Source: an uncultured Actinomycetes bacterium (lineage in GTDB: Bacteria > Actinomycetota > Actinomycetes > Nanopelagicales > Nanopelagicaceae). Taken from it: a DNA stretch of 31,770 nucleotides. Under the pieces are notes generated by a model, which saw nothing but the letters and a program-made list of their open reading frames with translations, was not told the DNA's origin and did not search any database. The position numbers and the translations under genes are program-made. Shown here piece after piece: positions 24,285-31,296 of the stretch. The stretch's first letter is position 1. Every line of letters starts with the position of its first letter. Location of the stretch: positions 1 through 31,770 of the forward strand of contig CAIYQS010000103.1 in the NCBI GenBank assembly GCA_903928395.1. The letters are read 5' to 3'.

Positions 24285-24986
24285 GTGAGTAAGTCAGCAG
24301 ATTTAAATAAGGAACCCTTCGAAGTCGCTTCGATGTTCGATGGCGTGGCAAAGCGCTATGACTTCATGAACGACCTTTTAAGTCTTGGTCAGACCAAGGC
24401 TTGGCGGAAGAAGGCCACAGCGATAATCGCACCTCGCGCCGGAATGAAGATATTAGATATCGCTGCGGGTACTGGTTCCTCCAGTCGTCCGCTTGCAGAT
24501 GCCGGCGCAGAAGTAATACCTGCAGACTTTTCGCAAGGGATGTTGGATGCTGGAAAGAAACGCCATCCCGACCTCCCCTTCACCTTAGCAGACGCGCTGA
24601 ACTTGCCTTTTAAAGATAGCGAATTTGATGTCACAACTTTCTCTTTTGGATTGCGCAATACACATGACGTGACAAAGGCGCTTCGAGAGGCGCTGCGTGT
24701 CACCAAGTCGGGCGGTCGATTGGTGGTTGTCGAATTTTCACACCCGACCAACAAATTATTCCGTACGCTGTACATGAAGTATTTGATGGGCTTACTTCCA
24801 AAAGTTGCTCGCAGGTTTTCATCAAATCCAGATGCCTACATTTATCTTGTACAATCAATCCAGGCATGGCCAACGCAGGAGCAACTAGCCGAAAAAATTA
24901 AGGGTGCTGGCTGGGGAAGCGTTGCTTGGCAGAACTTTACTTTTGGAATTGTCGCTGTGCATATCGCCTATAAGGACGCGCAGTAG
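24285..24986 (+). CDS. menG: Demethylmenaquinone methyltransferase
   Basis: MenG (UbiE family) methylates demethylmenaquinone with S-adenosylmethionine, the last step of menaquinone synthesis. The 233 residues carry UbiE signature 1 (YDFMNDLLSLGQTKAWR, 25-41). The SAM-binding loop is LDIAAGTG (57-64), followed by TFSFGLRNTHD, and signature 2 is RVTKSGGRLVVVEFS. GTG 24285 gives the usual short N-terminus (SKSADLNKEPFEVASMFD); the ATG at 24252 would add 11 unlike residues and extend into the promoter. It is followed 3 bases later by the polyprenyl synthase, so the two are co-transcribed. Confidence 0.95.
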   Translation: MSKSADLNKEPFEVASMFDGVAKRYDFMNDLLSLGQTKAWRKKATAIIAPRAGMKILDIAAGTGSSSRPLADAGAEVIPADFSQGMLDAGKKRHPDLPFTLADALNLPFKDSEFDVTTFSFGLRNTHDVTKALREALRVTKSGGRLVVVEFSHPTNKLFRTLYMKYLMGLLPKVARRFSSNPDAYIYLVQSIQAWPTQEQLAEKIKGAGWGSVAWQNFTFGIVAVHIAYKDAQ

Positions 24987-24989
24987 TTC

Positions 24990-25976
24990 ATGGCATTTGG
25001 AATTCCGCATCTTGACGTGAAGCTAGAGCTTTCGATTCGTGCGGATATGAAGCGCGTTGAAGATTTGCTTCGCTCTCAAATCAAGGGCGACTACCCGCTA
25101 GTTATAGAAACTTCTCGCCACCTTGTGGAAGCTGGTGGTAAGCGGTTGCGACCACTCTTAACATTGCTGGCGGCACAATTTGGAGATCCAAAACGAAAAG
25201 AGATCATTGAGGCAGCAGTTGTCTGCGAACTTACGCACCTAGCTACTCTTTATCATGATGACGTTATGGATGAGGCGCCATTGCGCCGTGGAGTAGAAAG
25301 TGCAAACGCGCGCTGGAATAACACGGTGGCAATTTTGACTGGAGATTATCTCTTTGCCAAAGCCTCCGATTTGCTGGCGGATTTGGGGCCGGAAGCGGTG
25401 CGTTTACAGGCACGAACTTTTGAAAGATTGGTCATTGGCCAGATCACCGAAACCCAAGGATCGACTGCAGGAATATCTTTGCTCGATCATTACCTGAACG
25501 TCGTGGCTGACAAGACTGGTTCATTGATTGCCACTTCCGCTCGATTTGGCGCACTTCTTTCTGGAGCTCCATCAGATGTGGTTGAGTCACTGACGCGCTT
25601 TGGAGAAAAAATCGGTGTCGTCTTTCAATTGGCAGATGATGTTATAGATATCGCCTCTGAATCGAATGAGAGTGGAAAAACTCCAGGTACTGATCTAAGA
25701 GAAGGTGTTCCGACTCTCGTCACCCTCTATGTATTAGCGTCCACAGATTCGGTAGATGATGAATTGAAGGCTATTTTGTCAGCCCCAATTACCGACGAGA
25801 CAGTCGTCGCAAAAACTCTTAAAGAGTTGCGTTCGCACAAAGCAATGGAGTCCGCCAAGAACTTGCTCCATCAATATGCCGACGAAGCTCAACTTGAACT
25901 GGTTACCTTGCCAGATGGAGCGGCAAAGCGCGCATTAATCGAGCTCTGCGAAACGATTATCACTCGGACTTCCTGA
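24990..25976 (+). CDS. Long-chain polyprenyl diphosphate synthase
   Basis: This all-trans polyprenyl synthase condenses isopentenyl units to make the menaquinone side chain. The 328 residues contain GGKRLRP (49-55), the first aspartate motif DDVMD (90-94), LTGDYLFAKA, and the second motif DDVID (216-220). The fifth residue before the first aspartate motif is alanine (A85) rather than an aromatic, which in this family suggests a long product (heptaprenyl to nonaprenyl). The exact length cannot be read. A grcC1-type gene follows menG/ubiE in mycobacteria as well. Its last 14 codons overlap the convergent rarD gene by 42 bases. Confidence 0.93.
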   Translation: MAFGIPHLDVKLELSIRADMKRVEDLLRSQIKGDYPLVIETSRHLVEAGGKRLRPLLTLLAAQFGDPKRKEIIEAAVVCELTHLATLYHDDVMDEAPLRRGVESANARWNNTVAILTGDYLFAKASDLLADLGPEAVRLQARTFERLVIGQITETQGSTAGISLLDHYLNVVADKTGSLIATSARFGALLSGAPSDVVESLTRFGEKIGVVFQLADDVIDIASESNESGKTPGTDLREGVPTLVTLYVLASTDSVDDELKAILSAPITDETVVAKTLKELRSHKAMESAKNLLHQYADEAQLELVTLPDGAAKRALIELCETIITRTS

Positions 25977-26834
25977 TTTAACAAGGTCGTACCCCAAGGT
26001 AGTTAGCGCAATCCACACAACAAAGAAACCAATCCACCGTCCGGTAGTCATTGCTTCGTGGCGGACGATAACGCCAATTAAGAATTGAACAGTTGGAGTG
26101 ATGTATTGAAGTAACCCGATAACAGTGAAATTCAATCTATTAGTCGATCCATTAAACATGAGAAGTGGTATTGCCGTAACAACGCCTGCCAGAATTAAGA
26201 GTGTGGTCAATCCAAAGTGGTGGCCAAATTGTCCCGTTCCTTTATGGCCGAGCCAGAGCAGGTAACCTCCATATGGGAGGAGTGAAAGTGTGGTTTCTAT
26301 TGCCAAGCCTTCGAGGGCACCTAAACCCAATTGTTTTTTGACCAATCCATAACTGCCCCATGAAGTAGCGAGTGCGAGGGCGATCCAAGGTGGTCTTCCG
26401 TAATCAATTGCCAGAACGATTACACCCAAGGTGGCGATTCCTACTGACATCCATTGCAAGCGGCGCATTTTCTCTTTGAGTAAAATCACTCCGAAGGCGA
26501 TAATGATGAGTGGATTGATGTAATACCCCAAGGCGCACTCAACTACGTGACCGTGATTCACACCCCAGATGTACACGAGCCAATTGACCGACACTAACAT
26601 CGTGGAAAGTATGAGCCGTAATACAACGCCTCTTTTTCTAACAAGCGCAAAAGTTTCGCGAAGCTTGCCGGTGTAGAGCAATAGTCCGATGCAGACTACA
26701 AAAGTCCACGTAGCTCGGTGAGAAACAATTTCAATTGAGTTTGCGGGCTCTAATAGTGGCCAATACAGAGATAGGAGTCCCCAAGTTAGGTACGCACCAA
26801 CGCCGAGGGTCAGCCCCACTTTGTAGTTTTTCAT
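25935..26834 (-). CDS. rarD: RarD-type EamA transporter
   Basis: This drug/metabolite-superfamily membrane protein has 299 residues and ten predicted helices. The N-terminus (KVGLTLGVGAYLTWGLLSLYWPLL) and the central NWLVYIWGVNHGHVVECALGYYINPL block are hallmarks of RarD. Substrates of RarD are poorly known; chloramphenicol sensitivity in E. coli gave the name. It starts 9 bases after the yajQ stop, so it is in the permease-yajQ-rarD operon. The 3' end overlaps the polyprenyl synthase by 42 bases in convergent orientation. CGGAAT before the ATG is a weak ribosome binding site. Confidence 0.9.
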   Translation of the reverse strand: MKNYKVGLTLGVGAYLTWGLLSLYWPLLEPANSIEIVSHRATWTFVVCIGLLLYTGKLRETFALVRKRGVVLRLILSTMLVSVNWLVYIWGVNHGHVVECALGYYINPLIIIAFGVILLKEKMRRLQWMSVGIATLGVIVLAIDYGRPPWIALALATSWGSYGLVKKQLGLGALEGLAIETTLSLLPYGGYLLWLGHKGTGQFGHHFGLTTLLILAGVVTAIPLLMFNGSTNRLNFTVIGLLQYITPTVQFLIGVIVRHEAMTTGRWIGFFVVWIALTTLGYDLVKSGSPSDNRFAELD

Positions 26835-26843
26835 ATTCCGCGC

Positions 26844-27332
26844 TTATCTATAGTTTTGGAATTGAACAGAAAACTCCCATGGATGGTCTTTTACGATTTG
26901 AATTGCTACTTGTAAGTCATCACGACTCTTGCTTGAAACTCGCAATTCTTCACCTTGGATCTGGGTTTTGAGGGATTTTGGTCCTTCATCGCGCAGCAGC
27001 TTGGCAATTTTCTTAGCGTCCTCGGTTTTTATACCTTCTTTAAAAGTCGCGGAAATCTTATAAATCTTGCCGCTTAAGGCTGGAGCAGAGGCATCAAGAT
27101 GTTTAAGAGAGACACCACGTTTAATCAATTTGTCCTTGAATACTTCCAGTGCCGCCTTCGCGCGATCTTCGGTGTCAGCCTCGATATTGTATTTTTCGCC
27201 AGACTTCACTATTGAGGTACCTGTATTTTTAAAATCGAAGCGAGTCGAAATTTCGCGATCGGTTGAGTTGTATGCGTTGTCGACTTCCATGTGATCAACG
27301 TTTGAGACGATATCAAAACTTGAATCAGCCAT
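26844..27332 (-). CDS. yajQ: YajQ family nucleotide-binding protein
   Basis: YajQ (UPF0234) is a small two-domain ferredoxin-like protein that binds nucleotides; in some bacteria it is a c-di-GMP effector. The 162 residues are a clean match: SSFDIVSNVDHMEVDNAYN at the start, EISTRFDFKNT, GEELRVSSKSRDDLQ, and the C-terminal sequence FSVQFQNYR. AGGAGG lies 7 nt before the ATG, a strong site inside the end of the permease gene, which it overlaps by 8 bases. No diguanylate cyclase is visible nearby. A YajQ homologue lies just past the men region in M. tuberculosis (Rv0566c, from memory). Confidence 0.96.
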   Translation of the reverse strand: MADSSFDIVSNVDHMEVDNAYNSTDREISTRFDFKNTGTSIVKSGEKYNIEADTEDRAKAALEVFKDKLIKRGVSLKHLDASAPALSGKIYKISATFKEGIKTEDAKKIAKLLRDEGPKSLKTQIQGEELRVSSKSRDDLQVAIQIVKDHPWEFSVQFQNYR

Positions 27333-28755
27333 TATGGGCCTCCTGCTTCTTGATGTTAGACCGGGCTAAGAGTAAGTGTCCGACAAAGCCTATAACCAGC
27401 GCAAAGAGGACTCCTACGTTTGCTCCTGCCCAGGCTCCAGATTTGCCTCCGATTGCACGCATGAAATAACCCTGCCATGAGAGCCAGGAGGCCAGCGGAT
27501 TAGTGACAAACCCCCACCCAACAATGGTTCCAAATATGACCAATGCAATTGATCGGATGTTAAAACGACCATACCGACCCGAATAAATAAAGAGTTCTGG
27601 TTCGGCGTAACCCGATTTACGCATTAATACATCTGCAACGAAAATGGTTGACCAAACTGCGATGGGTACGCCTAGCGTGATCAAGAATCCCTGAAATGGC
27701 GTGCTGAAGTTAGGAGCGATCCAAACAAAATAGATAGTCCCGAGCAACATGATTACTGCGTCAATAGACGCGGCAACGTGGCGCTTTACTGGAAGCCCTA
27801 TCGATACGAGTGTGATTCCCGAAGAATATAAATCCAAAATAGCTCCGCCGACCAGACCCAAAATAGCGACGATTGCGAAAGGAATTAAGTACCACGTCGG
27901 CAAGATCGTGGTGAGCGCTCCAATGGGATCTGATCCAATTGCCGCACTAAGGGATTTTGAGCTCCCCGCAAGAAGCGCGCCGTAAATCACTAGTATCACT
28001 GGAACGATAGAGGAGCCAAAGACAGTCCAAAAAATAACTCCACCACTTGAAATCTTTCGGGGCAAATATCGAGAATAGTCTGCGGCGGAGTTAACCCACC
28101 CCAATCCGATTCCTGTTATGCCCAAGATCATTGCACCGATAAACCCTGCTTTGCTTCCGGCGTGAACGGATTGAACAAGGTGCCAATTAATTTTGTGAAG
28201 GGTCAGTGCGATATACCCAACTGTGAGAACTATTGTTGCAAGAGTAAGCCAGCGCTGAATTCGCATGATCGTATGGAAACCTAGAACCCCGCCAAAGATG
28301 GTCAAACCCGCAGCGACTATAAAACCTAGGACTCCTGCGATGTTGTGGTTGATGTGACCTAGTCGCCCAAAGACGGTTTGAGCCGCCAACGTTGCAAGGG
28401 AAACCAAGATCGTTTCCCAACCAACAAATACAAGGTATGAGAGAAACCCCGGCAATATATTTCCCCGAACTCCGAAAGCAGCCCGTGAGAGAGCCATCGT
28501 CGGTGCGTTTGAGCGCTTTCCTGCCAGGCTACTGACTCCCACCAAAATAAAAGAACCAACTGTTCCAATTATTGCAGCCCACGTTGCTTGCCAAAAAGAA
28601 ATTCCAAAACCAAGGAAGAACGATCCATAAGATAAAGCGAGAAGTGAAACATTTCCTGCTGCCCAAGGCCAAAAAAGGGATTTGGCGGTTCCGTGTCTTT
28701 CGCTCTCAGAAATGAAATTAGTACCGTGTGGCTCAATAGAATTCAGAATATTCAC
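27325..28755 (-). CDS. NCS1-family cytosine/purine permease
   Basis: This nucleobase or related substrate importer has 476 residues and about twelve helices. The N-terminal ESERHGTAKSLFWPWAAGNVSLLALSYG, with W-x-x-N following, and the GVRGNILPGFLSYLVFVGWETI segment are typical of CodB-like NCS1 carriers. LGWVNSAADYSRYLP is the helix-6 signature with N-S-A-A-D-Y-S-R-Y. Cytosine, purines, allantoin or hydantoin are all transported by the family, and no deaminase or other catabolic gene is adjacent to decide. The start is GTG 28755, with TAGAGT 6 nt upstream. It leads the operon with yajQ and rarD. Confidence 0.9.
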   Translation of the reverse strand: MNILNSIEPHGTNFISESERHGTAKSLFWPWAAGNVSLLALSYGSFFLGFGISFWQATWAAIIGTVGSFILVGVSSLAGKRSNAPTMALSRAAFGVRGNILPGFLSYLVFVGWETILVSLATLAAQTVFGRLGHINHNIAGVLGFIVAAGLTIFGGVLGFHTIMRIQRWLTLATIVLTVGYIALTLHKINWHLVQSVHAGSKAGFIGAMILGITGIGLGWVNSAADYSRYLPRKISSGGVIFWTVFGSSIVPVILVIYGALLAGSSKSLSAAIGSDPIGALTTILPTWYLIPFAIVAILGLVGGAILDLYSSGITLVSIGLPVKRHVAASIDAVIMLLGTIYFVWIAPNFSTPFQGFLITLGVPIAVWSTIFVADVLMRKSGYAEPELFIYSGRYGRFNIRSIALVIFGTIVGWGFVTNPLASWLSWQGYFMRAIGGKSGAWAGANVGVLFALVIGFVGHLLLARSNIKKQEAHNG

Positions 28756-28761
28756 AGGCGC

Positions 28762-28767
28762 ACTCTA
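28762..28767 (-). promoter_or_regulatory. Putative -10 box TAGAGT of the permease-yajQ-rarD operon
   Basis: TAGAGT on the minus strand ends 6 nt before the GTG at 28755. No Shine-Dalgarno sequence is present, which fits a leaderless message for the first gene. The downstream yajQ instead has a strong one. Confidence 0.55.
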
Positions 28768-28822
28768 ACGGGAGCAAGCGTGCGGGATGTCGGTTGAGGT
28801 GTGATACTTACGCTGGAAGTCT

Positions 28823-28855
28823 CACGCAGCGTGGGTTGAATCAACAAGTCTTGTT
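28823..28855 (+). promoter_or_regulatory. Three tandem odd-length palindromes upstream of the DUF4190-like gene
   Basis: CACGCAGCGTG (28823-28833), GTTGAATCAAC (28835-28845) and AACAAGTCTTGTT (28843-28855) are each perfect around a single central base, the last two overlapping by three. GATACT at 28803-28808, preceded by TG, could be the -10 box, which would place the palindromes in the leader. They could be operators or small 4-5 bp hairpins ending next to the ribosome binding site AGGAG. Confidence 0.45.
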
Positions 28856-28868
28856 ACAGGAGTGAAAG

Positions 28869-29336
28869 ATGCTTGAAGAAGAAGATCGCAAAGAAATTAT
28901 TAAGTTATCGGAAGCTACCCATACCTCCGTTGTTGCCTTTGTATTAAGTCTCTTTATTCCACTTGTTGGATTGATCCTTGGCCTGAAAGCAAAGAGTGAG
29001 ATTGATAAATCAGAACATACAAAGAGTGGATCTGCTTTTGCTACTGCAGCAATTTGGATTGGCGCAATTGGCACACTCGCATGGGCAGCGCTTCTCGCAC
29101 TGGTCCTAGTCTTCTCAGTTGGTGGTCATGGGCGTGGTTGGAATTTTGGAGAAAGAGCTGAACATCGTGGCTTTGCAAATCATCAAATGATGCGCACTCC
29201 TTTTCAAGGACAAACTCAAGCAGTACCAGGGGGCGGGATACCTGGAAACGGAATGATGGGTGGATTCGGATCAGGACAAGGACCAGCGCAAGGTGGCGCA
29301 GTACCAAATTCGTCTGGTACTACTACCAACGGTTAA
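28869..29336 (+). CDS. Small membrane protein, DUF4190-like, with glycine-rich tail
   Basis: The function is unknown. The 155 residues start with an acidic cytoplasmic segment and have two helices (about 20-40, VVAFVLSLFIPLVGLILGLKAK, and about 58-86). SEIDKSEHTKSG lies between them, the layout of DUF4190 proteins. The last 70 residues are low-complexity (glycine, glutamine, methionine, proline: TQAVPGGGIPGNGMMGGFGS). AGGAG precedes the ATG by 6 nt, so unlike most neighbours this gene has a leader. It overlaps the convergent MFS gene by 4 bases at the 3' end. The tail may be exported or mediate assembly; this is a guess. Confidence 0.8.
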   Translation: MLEEEDRKEIIKLSEATHTSVVAFVLSLFIPLVGLILGLKAKSEIDKSEHTKSGSAFATAAIWIGAIGTLAWAALLALVLVFSVGGHGRGWNFGERAEHRGFANHQMMRTPFQGQTQAVPGGGIPGNGMMGGFGSGQGPAQGGAVPNSSGTTTNG

Positions 29337-30553
29337 GCCAAAGTTTTAATCCGACCGGTTTCCAAATAGTGAGCTAGAACCCCACTTCCTATTAATGCTA
29401 TGGCGGGAAAGAGTAGAGCCATGGGGAGACCAAAGAGACCCGCAAGACTGGAAGTTGTAAATCTTCCGATAAAAAATCCTGTAGATGCGATCACAGCTAA
29501 ACGGGTAAGTGCCCGCGCAGCCGGTATTCCTGGAATACTCGCTGCGATCGATGCATAGGATGGCGGCATCGGAGAAACCCCAAATCCCAATACGGCATAC
29601 CCCACGCACATAATCGCTAATGCGGTGTAGGGGTGATTCGTTCTTTCTATATTGGCGGCAATTAAACTGCTCAGATATCCGAAACCACCAAGTAAGCCAC
29701 CAAACCGGATTACGAATGGAATTCCATATACATCGATCCAGCGTCCCACTGAAAAGCGTCCAATAATTTGTGCCAATACGAAGCAGGTGTACCCCAGGGT
29801 GTTGATGCCAATCGGAATCCGGAGATCTTCTTTTAGGTAAATGGATGACCAGTCGCCGACGGAAGCTTCTGCGACTGTCGCCAGAACCGAGCCGATGGCT
29901 ACCATCCAGATAAAGCTCTTAATCTCTGAAGGAATTGGCAGGCTGTGTGGGACTTCTGAGTTTGTTACCACATCGTGCTGGTCGGCTGAGTAAGGCAGTA
30001 AGGCACGTGCGACAACCAAACTGCCAAAGAGCGCGATCAAGGAATTGCCCAGCAAATGCCATTCGAGAGGAACGTATTTAGCAATGAATCCCGCAAAGAA
30101 TGAAGCGACACAGGCTCCTATTGACCAGGAACCGTGAAAAGATGGCATAAGCGAGCGTCCAAAACTCGCTTGAATCATTGAACCTTGGGCATTGCAAGCG
30201 ATATTTGCCAGTGCATAACTCGCTCCAGCTGCGAACGCCACCAAAGGAATTTCCCACACTTGATTGACGAATCCATATGCAATTTGTGATCCGGCGATGC
30301 CGACCATTGTCAATTGTGTGGTTCGTCTTGTACCTATTTTGCGACTCAACCTAGATCCAAAGAAATTTCCAAAGATTGAGCCAATATTTCCAACGACGAT
30401 GCAATACCCAAATATGGCGTCTGTTGTATGTGTATGTCCTTTTATTTCTGCGAAACGTGCCGATGCAGCTGCGACAGCTACTCCCATAAAGAAGAATGTG
30501 GCTCGGAGTCCCCACTTCGCGCGCTCTACACGCTCGGCGGTTGGCGCTGTCAC
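29333..30553 (-). CDS. MFS transporter (YbjJ/fucose-permease-like)
   Basis: This is a major facilitator protein of 406 residues with twelve predicted helices. The first-loop region GNFFGSRLSRKIGTRRTTQ is the MFS motif A. Conserved segments such as ASYALANIACNAQGSMIQ and LMPSFHGSWSIGACVASFFAGF recall the YbjJ and fucose/glucose permease branch, where N-A-x-G and F-H-G are common. The substrate is not evident and no catabolic genes are adjacent. The start is GTG 30553 with TAAAGT 6 nt upstream. It is divergent from the thymidine kinase gene. Confidence 0.88.
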   Translation of the reverse strand: MTAPTAERVERAKWGLRATFFFMGVAVAAASARFAEIKGHTHTTDAIFGYCIVVGNIGSIFGNFFGSRLSRKIGTRRTTQLTMVGIAGSQIAYGFVNQVWEIPLVAFAAGASYALANIACNAQGSMIQASFGRSLMPSFHGSWSIGACVASFFAGFIAKYVPLEWHLLGNSLIALFGSLVVARALLPYSADQHDVVTNSEVPHSLPIPSEIKSFIWMVAIGSVLATVAEASVGDWSSIYLKEDLRIPIGINTLGYTCFVLAQIIGRFSVGRWIDVYGIPFVIRFGGLLGGFGYLSSLIAANIERTNHPYTALAIMCVGYAVLGFGVSPMPPSYASIAASIPGIPAARALTRLAVIASTGFFIGRFTTSSLAGLFGLPMALLFPAIALIGSGVLAHYLETGRIKTLA

Positions 30554-30559
30554 ATCTGT

Positions 30560-30565
30560 ACTTTA
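30560..30565 (-). promoter_or_regulatory. Putative -10 box TAAAGT of the MFS gene
   Basis: TAAAGT on the minus strand ends 6 nt before the GTG at 30553; no Shine-Dalgarno sequence is seen. Confidence 0.55.
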
Positions 30566-30597
30566 GTCCAAAGGCGGGACTTTCAATCGTTATGCGC

Positions 30598-30603
30598 TAA
30601 TTT
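30598..30603 (+). promoter_or_regulatory. Putative -10 box TAATTT of tdk
   Basis: TAATTT ends 6 nt before the ATG at 30610, again without a Shine-Dalgarno sequence. The two divergent -10 boxes for MFS and tdk are 32 bases apart. Confidence 0.55.
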
Positions 30604-30609
30604 TCTCAC

Positions 30610-31215
30610 ATGGCGGAACTAATTTATTACTGCGGCACTATGGATAGCGGAAAATCAACGCTTGCCCTACAAACTGCACATAATCGCAAGAGTCGCGGTC
30701 TTGAAGGTTTAATTTTAACTAATCGAGATCGGGGTGGTACCGGCGTGATAACAAGCCGACTTGGTTTGCAAGCCGCTGCACATGAAGTTACTCCTGATTT
30801 TGACATCTTCGAATACATTTCGAGTGAAATAAAAAGTGGACGCAAAATTGAATATGTAATTTGTGATGAAACCCAGTTCTTCGAGCGAGAACACATTGAA
30901 CAACTTTCTCGTGTCGTTGATGAACTAGCAATCGACGTATTCGCATTTGGAATTTTGACAGATTTCCGAACCAAATTATTCCCAGGGTCTGAACGCTTGA
31001 TTGAATTAGCTGATCGAGTGCTTCCGTTGCAAGTTGAAGCGTTGTGCTGGTGTGGTGCACGAGCGACTCACAATGCTCGGGTAGCAAATGGGGTTATGGT
31101 GACAGAAGGTGATCAAATATTGCCTGGCGACGTTGGAAGTCCGCAGACAATCGGTTATGAGGTACTTTGCCGCAAACACCACATGCAAAAAGTAAACTCA
31201 GCCCGCTCTCATTAA
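30610..31215 (+). CDS. tdk: Thymidine kinase
   Basis: Tdk salvages thymidine to dTMP with ATP in the cytoplasm. The 201-residue type II enzyme has the P-loop CGTMDSGKST (8-17) and the DETQFF motif (86-91) with the Walker B-like acidic pair. A structural zinc site is formed by C146, C148 (CWCG), C187 and H190 (CRKH). The lasso-loop segment GSERLIELADRV is recognisable. The length is normal. It is followed by a hairpin and then an unrelated acyltransferase, so it appears to be a single-gene transcript. Confidence 0.95.
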   Translation: MAELIYYCGTMDSGKSTLALQTAHNRKSRGLEGLILTNRDRGGTGVITSRLGLQAAAHEVTPDFDIFEYISSEIKSGRKIEYVICDETQFFEREHIEQLSRVVDELAIDVFAFGILTDFRTKLFPGSERLIELADRVLPLQVEALCWCGARATHNARVANGVMVTEGDQILPGDVGSPQTIGYEVLCRKHHMQKVNSARSH

Positions 31216-31237
31216 TTCGTAAGGAATCTCTTGCGAA
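31216..31237 (+). terminator. Hairpin after tdk, possible weak terminator
   Basis: TTCGTAAG and CTTGCGAA pair as an 8-bp stem with one G-U pair and a 6-base loop, starting directly after the tdk stop. The following bases (TATTCTGAG) are not a strong T-run, so termination may be weak or the structure may only protect the 3' end. Confidence 0.4.
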
Positions 31238-31285
31238 TATTCTGAGAATTGCCATTATTTGGTAGACGGGTCATTCGGGCGCTCT

Positions 31286-31291
31286 TAAAAT
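31286..31291 (+). promoter_or_regulatory. Putative -10 box TAAAAT of the acyltransferase gene
   Basis: TAAAAT lies 5 nt before ATG 31297. It supports this start; an in-frame GTG at 31312 is an alternative that would give a leader of about 14 nt. Confidence 0.45.
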
Positions 31292-31296
31292 GAAGT

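Noticed and set aside
24199..24351. 51-residue N-terminal extension of bioY
   Set aside because: It overlaps the start of menG, is basic and unlike BioY, whereas ATG 24198 has a strong ribosome binding site.
28869..29336. Glycine-rich tail of the DUF4190-like protein as a DNA tandem repeat
   Set aside because: The codons are low-complexity but I found no regular DNA period; the composition bias is at the protein level only.
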